A stretch of DNA of 47,694 nucleotides from Peptococcus niger (GTDB lineage Bacteria; Bacillota; Peptococcia; Peptococcales; Peptococcaceae). The notes beneath the pieces were generated by a model that was not told the DNA's origin, did not search any database, and was given only the letters and a program-made list of their open reading frames with translations. Every line of letters starts with the position of its first letter. Position 1 is the first letter of the stretch. Location: the NCBI RefSeq assembly GCF_900101835.1, contig NZ_FNAF01000013.1:1-47694 (forward strand). Reading direction: 5' to 3'. Position numbers and translations under genes: made by a program. This document shows, piece by piece, positions 19,025 through 25,114 of this stretch.

Positions 19025-19909
19025 TTAGCTGATTACAATACGCCGTTTCAAATCATTTTCACTAACCGTTGATGTTAAATAAATCACCGGAAAATGCGAT
19101 TTTGCCCTTTGATAAAAACGCCAAGCCGCTTTTTCTTCTGTAAAAGCGGCAAAAACGGTCGGCCCGCTGCCGCTCATCAGAACATGCTCAGCGCCCAAGC
19201 TATATAATTTTTCTTTCACACTCTGCACTTTAGGATACATTGAAAACGTTGTTTCTTCAAGGTCGTTATACAAAGAATTTAAAATAGCCGACACATTTTG
19301 ACCTTTTATATCCGTTAAGAATTCCCTTAATCGGTCAGCCGGTGCCTTGGCTTTTTCCGGACTGGAGTAGGCCTGATAGACCTTAGCCGTTGATACGCCA
19401 AAATTTGCTTTAATCAAAACCAGATGAAAAGGCTGCAATAAGGGCAGCGGCTCAATCAGCTCGCCGCGTCCGGTGGCCAAAGCGGTCCCGCAGGACAGGC
19501 AAAATGGCACATCAGATCCGATTTCCGCCGCATAGGTCATCAGTGTTTGTTGGGGTAAGTTTAAGCGGAAAAGGGCATTTAAGGCCAATATCACCGCGGC
19601 GGCATCGGTTGAACCGCCCGCCATCCCTGCTGATACCGGGATACGTTTTTCCACCTTAATGGTCACCGGCGGCAGCTCCAGCTTGGCCTGCATCAACAAG
19701 GCCGCCTTCAAGGCCAAGTTTGAGGCATTATTCGGCACATAGGGGCTGTTTGTAAAAATATGATTGGCATGAGCCTCTGCCACATGAATGCGGTCGCTTA
19801 AACGTACGCCCTGCATAATCATATTTACGGCATGATAACCGTCTGGACGTTGGCCAAGCACCTCCAGCAATAAATTGATTTTACCAAAAGCTGCCACCTG
19901 CACTTCCAT
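19025..19909 (-). CDS. ispE: 4-diphosphocytidyl-2-C-methyl-D-erythritol kinase
   Basis: IspE (294 aa) phosphorylates CDP-methylerythritol in the MEP route to isoprenoids. FGKINLLLEVLGQRPDGYHAVNM at the start and the GHMP kinase ATP loop KRIPVSAGMAGGSTDAAAV are diagnostic, with LMSGSGPTVFAAF near the C-terminus. The ATG at 19909 has GAGGAGG 7 nt upstream; a TTG one codon earlier is less likely. It is first in the ispE-glmU-prs-pth-mfd-prsA run and has its own promoter. Together with uppP in this window it supports undecaprenyl lipid supply. Confidence 0.96.
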   Translation of the reverse strand: MEVQVAAFGKINLLLEVLGQRPDGYHAVNMIMQGVRLSDRIHVAEAHANHIFTNSPYVPNNASNLALKAALLMQAKLELPPVTIKVEKRIPVSAGMAGGSTDAAAVILALNALFRLNLPQQTLMTYAAEIGSDVPFCLSCGTALATGRGELIEPLPLLQPFHLVLIKANFGVSTAKVYQAYSSPEKAKAPADRLREFLTDIKGQNVSAILNSLYNDLEETTFSMYPKVQSVKEKLYSLGAEHVLMSGSGPTVFAAFTEEKAAWRFYQRAKSHFPVIYLTSTVSENDLKRRIVIS

Positions 19910-19929
19910 CAAACCGCCTCCTCGCCTCT

Positions 19930-19958
19930 ATTATAGCAGGCAAAGGCCGGACGGTCAT
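19930..19958 (-). promoter_or_regulatory. Promoter of the ispE-glmU operon (extended -10)
   Basis: On the minus strand TGCTATAAT (TATAAT 19935-19930 with an extended TGn) lies just before ispE. A weak -35 (ATGACC, 4 of 6 matches) stands 17 nt upstream. Confidence 0.5.
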
Positions 19959-20007
19959 CCTTACGACTGCCTGATTTTACAAAAGCATGGTATTTCAGCC
20001 TTTGTGC

Positions 20008-20036
20008 TTGACATTTTAAGTGTCACCGCCTATAAT
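20008..20036 (+). promoter_or_regulatory. Consensus promoter of tRNA-Leu
   Basis: TTGACA (20008-20013), a 17-nt spacer and TATAAT (20031-20036) are a perfect sigma-A consensus, as often seen for stable RNA genes. Confidence 0.9.
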
Positions 20037-20053
20037 TCGATAGTAAGCTTTTT

Positions 20054-20139
20054 GCCGGAGTGGCGGAATAGGCAGACGCACGGGACTTAAAATCCCGCGA
20101 AGGTAATACTTCGTACCGGTTCGACCCCGGTCTCCGGCA
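20054..20139 (+). tRNA. tRNA-Leu (anticodon UAA)
   Basis: The 86-nt gene folds as a class II tRNA with a long variable arm. The acceptor arms GCCGGAG / CTCCGGC pair fully, the anticodon loop reads CTTAAAA with TAA as the anticodon, and the T arm has GGTTCGA. The 3' CCA is not encoded: T residues follow the discriminator A directly. It decodes UUA (and UUG by wobble). Confidence 0.95.
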
Positions 20140-20168
20140 TTTTTTCTATGAATACAAGAAACCGACCT

Positions 20169-20205
20169 AAAAAAGTACCGAGCCTCATGGCTCGGTACTT
20201 TTTTT
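20169..20205. terminator. Bidirectional terminator of tRNA-Leu and mmsA
   Basis: A 14-bp perfect stem (AAAAGTACCGAGCC / GGCTCGGTACTTTT) with loop TCAT and T runs on both strands separates the tRNA from the convergent dehydrogenase gene. Confidence 0.9.
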
Positions 20206-20215
20206 GTAAGCACAT

Positions 20216-21688
20216 TTATTCCGGGAACCGAATGGTTGCCACCGCTCTTTCAGTGAAAAATTCAATGCCATCATGGCCTTGTGCCTTCAACCCGGAGCCT
20301 AAGAGAGAATCTTTCGTGCCACCAAAGGGCAAATACGGCATGGCCGCCGGTACGCCAATATTGACCCCGGCCATGCCAACGTCAATACGGTTCAAAAATT
20401 CTTCCGCATAATGGCCGCTTTGGGTAAATATGGCACCACCATTCCCATAACGAGAGCTATTCATAAAAGCCAAGCCCGCTTCAAAATCCGCCACTTTAAT
20501 CAAAGACAGGACTGGCCCGAAAACCTCCTCTTGAGCAATGGTCATTTCCGGCGTCACATCCGCCAGTATGGTGGGTTTGACAAAGTATCCCTTTTCCAGT
20601 CCGCTGGCCATCTCCGGATTTCGTCCGTCTAAGATAAGCTTGGCTCCTTCGCGAACAGCCCCCTCAATATAACCGTTAATCCGTTCCACGCTTTGCCGAG
20701 AAATCACCGGACCCATATACACTTCTTCATCACGTGCATCACCAACAGGCACCGCCTTGGCCATTTCAACAATCTTCTTAACCATGGCATCATAGCAAGC
20801 CGCTTCAATCACAACATTTGATCCAGCCATGCAACGTTGTCCTGCTGCGCCGAAAGCCGAATTTTGCAATTGTGCCAAAAAATCTTCTACTCGGCAATCT
20901 TTTAACACCAGGAGCGAATTTTTTGCCCCAGCCAATACCATGGCCCGTTTTTTATTTTGAGCCGCTTTTTCTGCAATATGCTGTCCGACAGTCGTTGACC
21001 CGACAAAACAAATTCCTTTAATTTTTTCCGCCGCTAAGAGGGCTTCACCAACCCGGTAATCACCGTTGACCAGGTTAACAACCCCTTTCGGTAACTCGAC
21101 CTCATCAAAAATTTCCATCATCCGTTGCATAAAAAGCGGCGACTGTTCACTAGCTTTATAGACAATGGTATTTCCGCACCCGATGGCGTAGGGAATAAAC
21201 CAGCCAAAAACCAAGGCCGGAAAATTAAACGGAGATAAACCGCCGATTGGCCCCAGGGGCTTGCGCAACACTTGCCCACGTGTACTTGCTGAAATTTGAA
21301 ACGTTTCGCCAATTAACATATTGGGCAGGCCACAGGCATTCTCAACAATTTGAATAACCCGTCCCACTTCCCCTCGGGCATCAGCGATATGCTTAGCCTG
21401 GTCTCTTGCAATGATTTGGGCCAACTCCTCTTGATACGCCACCATCTTATTGCGAATGGCAAAAAGATACTTGCAGCGCCTGCCGGCGTCCACGTGCCGC
21501 CATTTTGTAAAGGCTTCTGCAGCAACATCCACCGCCCGTTCCACCTCTTCAGCAGGTGTCAATGGCACATTACCAATCTCCTCCCCTGTAGAAGGATTGT
21601 ACACCGGTAACCTCTCCTCCGTTGCCGGCCTGCTCCATTCGCCGCCGATTACATTACGCACATCAATATAGTCTTTTCTGTAATCCAT
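20216..21688 (-). CDS. mmsA: CoA-acylating (methyl)malonate-semialdehyde dehydrogenase family protein
   Basis: This 490-aa aldehyde dehydrogenase most resembles MmsA/IolA, which oxidise methylmalonate or malonate semialdehyde to propionyl- or acetyl-CoA with NAD and CoA. The catalytic Cys lies in FGAAGQRCMAGSN. The region that holds the general-base Glu in hydrolytic ALDHs reads VLAGAKNS, without that Glu, as in CoA-dependent members. SPFNFPALVFGWFIP and EEVFGPVLSL are also typical. Start choice is uncertain: ATG 21688 has AGGAG 12 nt upstream, while GTG 21697 has it only 3 nt upstream. No valine or inositol catabolic genes adjoin it, so the substrate is inferred. Confidence 0.85.
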   Translation of the reverse strand: MDYRKDYIDVRNVIGGEWSRPATEERLPVYNPSTGEEIGNVPLTPAEEVERAVDVAAEAFTKWRHVDAGRRCKYLFAIRNKMVAYQEELAQIIARDQAKHIADARGEVGRVIQIVENACGLPNMLIGETFQISASTRGQVLRKPLGPIGGLSPFNFPALVFGWFIPYAIGCGNTIVYKASEQSPLFMQRMMEIFDEVELPKGVVNLVNGDYRVGEALLAAEKIKGICFVGSTTVGQHIAEKAAQNKKRAMVLAGAKNSLLVLKDCRVEDFLAQLQNSAFGAAGQRCMAGSNVVIEAACYDAMVKKIVEMAKAVPVGDARDEEVYMGPVISRQSVERINGYIEGAVREGAKLILDGRNPEMASGLEKGYFVKPTILADVTPEMTIAQEEVFGPVLSLIKVADFEAGLAFMNSSRYGNGGAIFTQSGHYAEEFLNRIDVGMAGVNIGVPAAMPYLPFGGTKDSLLGSGLKAQGHDGIEFFTERAVATIRFPE

Positions 21689-21743
21689 TGATACCACAAA
21701 CTCCTTTCAAAATAAGCTGATAATTCTAATTAAACTTATTCTT

Positions 21744-21774
21744 ATTATATCTGATGACTGCAAAATGTACACAA
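21744..21774 (-). promoter_or_regulatory. Possible promoter of mmsA
   Basis: TATAAT at 21749-21744 on the minus strand is clear. The best -35 candidate, TTGTGT, is 19 nt away, longer than ideal. Confidence 0.4.
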
Positions 21775-21792
21775 ATAAATCATCCGGATAAG

Positions 21793-21821
21793 AAAAAAGC
21801 ACCTGCAACTGCAGATGCTTA
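21793..21821 (-). terminator. Terminator of the ABC-F gene
   Basis: On the minus strand AAGCATCTGC pairs with GCAGGTGCTT (one G-U pair), followed by six T. The stem overlaps the ABC-F stop codon. Confidence 0.8.
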
Positions 21822-23459
21822 TAAGTTTAAAAACCACAAATAAGGGATTAAAGAGTTGGCTATTTTTTTCATTTTGATGAGATTGTTATAGGCTGCTGTT
21901 AAAGCAAGGCGTTCTTTTTCGGGAATATCCATTGAGAGCCTAGCATTAATCGCCGATATCCGAAAATCCCTCAACAGACTATCCCCTGTCCTTCTATCAT
22001 CTGTAGATATTTTCTTATGACTTTTATCATACGCTTCTAGATTACCTTTAAAATCAATTATTTTTTTATCCTTAATCATCAAAATTGACGTGGCGATATG
22101 GTTGATAAAAGCAACATCATGGGTGACAAATAAACAGGGCCTGTCATACGCTTTAAGAAATGCTTCCAAACTTTCCAAGGCTTTGATGTCTAAAAAATTA
22201 GTCGGCTCATCCAATATTAAATAATTGAAATCTGCTGTTAATAATTTTGCCAACTTTACTTTAGCCCGCTCACCATCGCTTAAAACAGCCACTTTTTTAT
22301 ATACATCGTCTTGTTTGAAGCCCAGTCGCGAAAGAATGATGCGCGTCATTGTCTCATCATATATAGATGTGTCGGTTAAGTTATCCAAAATATTTCTAGA
22401 AATATCCAGCATGTCTTCGGTCTGACTATAGTAACCAATGTTCAATTTCGGGTGTACCCAAATATTGTCTTGCTCTCGTATCATCCGCAACAACGTTGTT
22501 TTACCGGAACCATTTGGACCAAGGAGGGCAATTTTGCTCTCATTTTCAATGGCAAATGCTGCCTCTTGAAAAATAAGCTTATCGCCAAATTTTTTGTCCA
22601 AATGCTCCGCTCGGATTAAAATTTTAGCGTGCAGTTTTTCTATTTCTGGAATGGTTAATTTTATTGGAAGGCTCTCTTTCGGCTTTTCTTTTATCTCCAA
22701 CTGTTGCAGCTTTGAAGCAACAGCCCTCGCCTGTTTATCCAATTTCTTTTTATTCTGCTGGCCACCCATCTTATGAAGTCGGGCTTCTGAGTTCCCCATG
22801 CGCTTGGGAGTTGTTCTTACAGCCCGTGACTGCTTTTGGATATCAACGGCCAATTTTTCTAATCGTTTCTTTTCGCTTACATAGTGCGCATATTCTTTTT
22901 TTGCAAACTTATCTCTTTTTACTTTCTCATCCTGATAAAAGGCATAATCACCGTTAAAAACCTCTACTCTCCCATTCACCAATTCAAAGATTTCATCACA
23001 AGTCTTACTAATAAAATCCCGATCATGAGAAATAACGATGAAGCCTTTTTCCCTGGTTTGAAGTCGCCTAACCAATTCATCTTTCTTTTCAATATCCAAA
23101 TGGGAGGTTGGCTCGTCAATCAATAAAAAGCTTTTTTCTTTCGACAATATATTCTCAAGTCGTCTGTATTGATATTGGCCCGGGCTATACGGTTTCTCAC
23201 AAGTGCCAGAAGCTGAACCGTATGCCCTAGCAATGTACTCCTCATCCATATCATTGAAAAGATAGTCAATCGACGTATGAACAGATACAGAACCGCTATA
23301 CTCCTTATCAAGACCTGCTAGTATTTTAAAGAAAGTGGTTTTCCCTACGCCGTTATCGCCGATTAAAGCAATCTTGCGATTTTCATGAATCCTCAAGGCC
23401 TCCACTTCAAACAGCCTTCCGCTTGCAACTGTTTTGACCACACGATTAAGGCTTATCAT
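21819..23459 (-). CDS. ABC-F ATPase, Vga/Msr-like ribosome protection protein
   Basis: This 546-aa protein has two ABC domains and no membrane segment, the ABC-F plan. Walker A motifs are GDNGVGKT (34-41) and GPNGSGKT; Walker B motifs are LLIDEPTSHLD and LILDEPTNFLD. The linker is basic and helical (AHYVSEKKRLEKLAVDIQKQ), and there is a C-terminal extension after about 470. The first domain is short, as in Vga/Msr-type resistance factors, which push antibiotics off the ribosome. The signature motifs are unusual: SPGQ (92-95) and LSDGE. Codon use is markedly AT-richer than in the neighbours, suggesting transfer. A leader peptide and hairpins precede it. The drug specificity cannot be told from sequence. 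Confidence 0.88.
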   Translation of the reverse strand: MISLNRVVKTVASGRLFEVEALRIHENRKIALIGDNGVGKTTFFKILAGLDKEYSGSVSVHTSIDYLFNDMDEEYIARAYGSASGTCEKPYSPGQYQYRRLENILSKEKSFLLIDEPTSHLDIEKKDELVRRLQTREKGFIVISHDRDFISKTCDEIFELVNGRVEVFNGDYAFYQDEKVKRDKFAKKEYAHYVSEKKRLEKLAVDIQKQSRAVRTTPKRMGNSEARLHKMGGQQNKKKLDKQARAVASKLQQLEIKEKPKESLPIKLTIPEIEKLHAKILIRAEHLDKKFGDKLIFQEAAFAIENESKIALLGPNGSGKTTLLRMIREQDNIWVHPKLNIGYYSQTEDMLDISRNILDNLTDTSIYDETMTRIILSRLGFKQDDVYKKVAVLSDGERAKVKLAKLLTADFNYLILDEPTNFLDIKALESLEAFLKAYDRPCLFVTHDVAFINHIATSILMIKDKKIIDFKGNLEAYDKSHKKISTDDRRTGDSLLRDFRISAINARLSMDIPEKERLALTAAYNNLIKMKKIANSLIPYLWFLNL

Positions 23460-23479
23460 AAATCCTCCTCGTAAATATT

Positions 23480-23500
23480 GAGAGGATTTCTCCCCTCCTA
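23480..23500 (-). promoter_or_regulatory. Leader hairpin before the ABC-F ribosome binding site
   Basis: Directly after the leader-peptide stop the minus strand reads GAGGGGAGAAATCCTCTC, a 6-bp stem (one G-U). It lies 9 nt before the GAGGAGG site of the ABC-F gene, which itself could pair with CCTCTC, so the CCTC arm may sequester the site. Attenuation is an inference. Confidence 0.5.
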
Positions 23501-23530
23501 CAACATCGCTACATCAACTTGATAAACCAT
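23498..23530 (-). CDS. Putative 10-aa leader peptide of the ABC-F gene
   Basis: An ATG at 23530 with GGAGG 9 nt upstream opens the frame MVYQVDVAML and stops with TAG 38 nt before the ABC-F start. ABC-F resistance genes of the Vga/Vml/Msr group are often controlled by a short translated leader: ribosome stalling by the antibiotic changes RNA folding downstream. Position, ribosome binding site and the following hairpin fit that model, but stalling is not shown by the sequence. Confidence 0.55.
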   Translation of the reverse strand: MVYQVDVAML

Positions 23531-23562
23531 TTATCGCTACCTCCAAATCTTGTAATTATTAC

Positions 23563-23590
23563 ATAATATACCACATGCCACCTATTTCAA
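23563..23590 (-). promoter_or_regulatory. Candidate promoter of the leader peptide and ABC-F gene
   Basis: TTGAAA (23590-23585), a 16-nt spacer and TATTAT (23568-23563) on the minus strand would start the RNA about 15-20 nt before the leader ribosome binding site. A second TATAAT at 23742-23737 has only a poor -35 and would give a leader of about 270 nt. Confidence 0.5.
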
Positions 23591-23621
23591 ACACCATCTG
23601 GTCGTTATAGTAAGGACATCC

Positions 23622-23711
23622 ACAGTGGCTTTAGCCACGCACACAGGTATCGTTTTACAGAAACCCAACAGATTTAACATCTGTTGATGGCGTATTGGTC
23701 TTTATTTGCAT
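23622..23711 (-). other. Two perfect hairpins and an 18-codon ORF upstream of the ABC-F leader
   Basis: An 8-bp hairpin (CAACAGAT / ATCTGTTG, 23666-23686) and a tight GTGGC/GCCAC hairpin (23625-23638) lie in tandem. An ORF from 23711 to 23655 on the minus strand reads MQIKTNTPSTDVKSVGFL and runs through the first hairpin, but has no ribosome binding site. These may belong to a longer leader started at the TATAAT near 23740, or be remains of the element that brought the gene in. Confidence 0.35.
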
Positions 23712-23749
23712 TTATATAAAATTTCAGGGGTACTTTATTATAAGTGCTA

Positions 23750-24037
23750 GCTTCCGACCCATGAAAGATAATTCATCATAATCATCAAATAGTATCGCTT
23801 GACCTTATATTTATTTTTGTGCTTTAAACAGGGATTACCCCTCCAGCTGTCTCTGCACCCTCGGTATGTACCTTGACATACACTCATAGGGCTTACCTTC
23901 TCTTTAAACGGATTGGCCGACTTTAGATTTCCATTTTTCCGTGCTATACTAAGGCCTGCAAAAGGACACCGACTTGAACGACAAGGGCCCAAGCTTAATC
24001 GCCAGGTCGATGCCAGCAACCAGAACCCACGGTTTTA
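23750..24037. other. Intergenic stretch without a recognised gene
   Basis: Nearly 300 bases upstream of the ABC-F leader carry open frames on the minus strand (one of 90 codons ending ...RYYLMIMMNYLSWVGS), but no ribosome binding site and no family I recognise. It could be decayed mobile DNA. I see no RNA gene in it. Confidence 0.4.
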
Positions 24038-24127
24038 ATTCTTCCCGCATACGCGGGGGTGATCCCATGATACTTATGTAAGAGGGGTCTATTTTTTATT
24101 TTTCCCCGCACACGCGGGGGTAACCTG
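24038..24127 (+). CRISPR. Relic type I-E CRISPR array: two repeats, one 32-nt spacer
   Basis: Two copies of a type I-E-like repeat are visible. The first (24038-24066) has core CCCGCATACGCGGGGGTGAT. The second (24099-24127) has core CCCGCACACGCGGGGGTAAC. The cores start exactly 61 bp apart, which is the I-E unit (29-nt repeat plus 32-nt spacer). The single spacer is 24067-24098. The repeats differ at several positions at both ends, so the array looks decayed. No third repeat is found one unit to either side, and no cas gene lies in the window. The opposite strand encodes the PAYAG-like peptide often mis-annotated over such repeats. Confidence 0.8.
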
Positions 24128-24173
24128 GTGGTAAAAACAGTGGAACAAGCACAATAGCCCCAAATATTATTGT

Positions 24174-24225
24174 ATTTTGTCCTGCCGGCAGACTCGCCAT
24201 CGCGTGTAAGCTGGGAGGACAAAAT
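24174..24225. repeat. 10-bp perfect inverted repeat with 32-nt loop
   Basis: ATTTTGTCCT (24174-24183) and AGGACAAAAT (24216-24225) are perfect inverted copies. No T run follows on either strand, so it is not an obvious terminator. It lies between the CRISPR relic and the tRNA-Cys terminator and could be the trace of a small element. Confidence 0.5.
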
Positions 24226-24233
24226 TATAAAAC

Positions 24234-24270
24234 ACAAAAGCGGGTCCCGAGACTTATCTCGGGACCCGCT
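24234..24270 (-). terminator. Terminator of tRNA-Cys
   Basis: A 14-bp perfect stem (AGCGGGTCCCGAGA / TCTCGGGACCCGCT, loop of 4) is followed on the minus strand by TTTTGTGTTTT. It lies 12 nt after the tRNA. Confidence 0.9.
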
Positions 24271-24282
24271 CCACTAACGTAA

Positions 24283-24353
24283 AGGCGACACCCAGATTCG
24301 AACTGGGGGTGAAGGATTTGCAGTCCTCTGCCTTACCACTTGGCCATGTCGCC
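24283..24353 (-). tRNA. tRNA-Cys (anticodon GCA)
   Basis: The 71-nt gene has acceptor arms GGCGACA / TGTCGCC, anticodon loop CTGCAAA with GCA, and T loop GTTCGAA. The discriminator base is U73, the identity element of tRNA-Cys. CCA is not encoded. Confidence 0.95.
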
Positions 24354-24378
24354 GTGTCAAATGAGTGACAACAAGATT

Positions 24379-24407
24379 ATTATAGTTTCAAAAGCGTCAT
24401 ATGTCAA
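24379..24407 (-). promoter_or_regulatory. Consensus promoter of tRNA-Cys
   Basis: TTGACA (24407-24402), a 17-nt spacer and TATAAT (24384-24379) on the minus strand form a perfect consensus, matching the tRNA-Leu promoter in design. Confidence 0.9.
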
Positions 24408-24446
24408 GCACTTTCGCCGTTTAACGCTGTTAAACTTATTAAAACT

Positions 24447-24480
24447 AAAAAGACCTGCCGGCATCTGCCAGCAGGTCTTT
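24447..24480 (-). terminator. Terminator of the ferritin gene
   Basis: AAAGACCTGC / GCAGGTCTTT with inner pairing GGC/GCC forms a strong stem 12 nt after the ferritin stop, followed by TTTTAGTTTT on the minus strand. Confidence 0.85.
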
Positions 24481-24492
24481 GCACTTAATGGC

Positions 24493-25002
24493 TTAAGCTA
24501 TGGTTGGTTCAACAAAAGTACGTGCAAGTAAGTCTTGGTTCATTTCCCAAAGGGCATGCTTGTCTTCGCCAAAGATTTCGTAGCGGTCAATTAAGTTTTG
24601 AGCGTTTACTTCTTCTTCATATTGTTCACGGATAAACCAATCTAAAATTTGGCGGGTACGGTAGTCATTGTCCTGCACCGACAATTCGTACAGGTTATTG
24701 ATGGAGGCAGTGATTTCCTTTTCGTGTTTTAAAGAAGCTTCCAAGGGGGCTTTGTAGTCATTATATGTTTGGCCCGGTTTGGCAATGGATTCCAAGTTGA
24801 CGTGACAGCTATGGTCTAAAAGATAGTTAACAAACAACATGGCATGGGCCATTTCTTCTTTGGCTTGGACGTTAAACCAGTTTTGGAAGCCATCCAGCGA
24901 TTCGTCTGCATAATAATTGGCCATCTCCAAATACAGGTAAGCAGAGTAGAATTCTTTGTTGATCTGCTGATTGAGGGCTTCTGTCATTTTTTCACTTAAC
25001 AT
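24493..25002 (-). CDS. ftnA: Bacterial non-heme ferritin
   Basis: This 169-aa ferritin oxidises Fe(II) and stores iron in a 24-subunit shell in the cytoplasm. The ferroxidase-centre residues stand at the positions known for FtnA: Glu17, Glu50, His53, Glu94, Gln127 and Glu130. YLEMANYYADESLDGFQNWF and REQYEEEVNAQNLIDRY are typical. No heme-ligand Met of bacterioferritin is evident. AAGGAG precedes the ATG at 25002. It is a single gene between strong terminators; no clear Fur or PerR box was seen. Confidence 0.95.
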   Translation of the reverse strand: MLSEKMTEALNQQINKEFYSAYLYLEMANYYADESLDGFQNWFNVQAKEEMAHAMLFVNYLLDHSCHVNLESIAKPGQTYNDYKAPLEASLKHEKEITASINNLYELSVQDNDYRTRQILDWFIREQYEEEVNAQNLIDRYEIFGEDKHALWEMNQDLLARTFVEPTIA

Positions 25003-25074
25003 GTAACCGTCTCCTTATTTTTTCGTCTTCGCGTTTATCGTTACTGACTATTACATACCCAAAAATGTTATTTT

Positions 25075-25114
25075 AAAACAAAAATCGACCGGCGGTTAAG
25101 CGTCGGTCGATTTT
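25075..25114 (-). terminator. Terminator overlapping the histidine kinase stop codon
   Basis: An 11-bp perfect stem (25081-25091 with 25104-25114) ends in a T run on the minus strand. The stop codon of the kinase gene (25098-25096) sits in its loop, so the last codons are part of the terminator. Confidence 0.85.

Noticed and set aside
24038-24066. Reading the GC-rich CCCGC...GCGGG hairpins as rho-independent terminators
   Set aside because: No T run follows either hairpin, and the exact 61-bp spacing with I-E-like sequence fits a CRISPR much better.
23747-24237. Two minus-strand open frames of 80-90 codons over the CRISPR relic and its left flank
   Set aside because: One encodes the ITPAYAG-type peptide that results from translating I-E repeats, and neither has a ribosome binding site or a recognisable family.
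24493-25002. Calling the ferritin a bacterioferritin or Dps
   Set aside because: The ferroxidase residues and length match FtnA, with no Dps inter-subunit site and no clear heme Met.
25003-25080. Fur or PerR box upstream of ferritin
   Set aside because: The region is AT-rich but has no palindrome close to either consensus, and no clear -35/-10 pair could be fixed.
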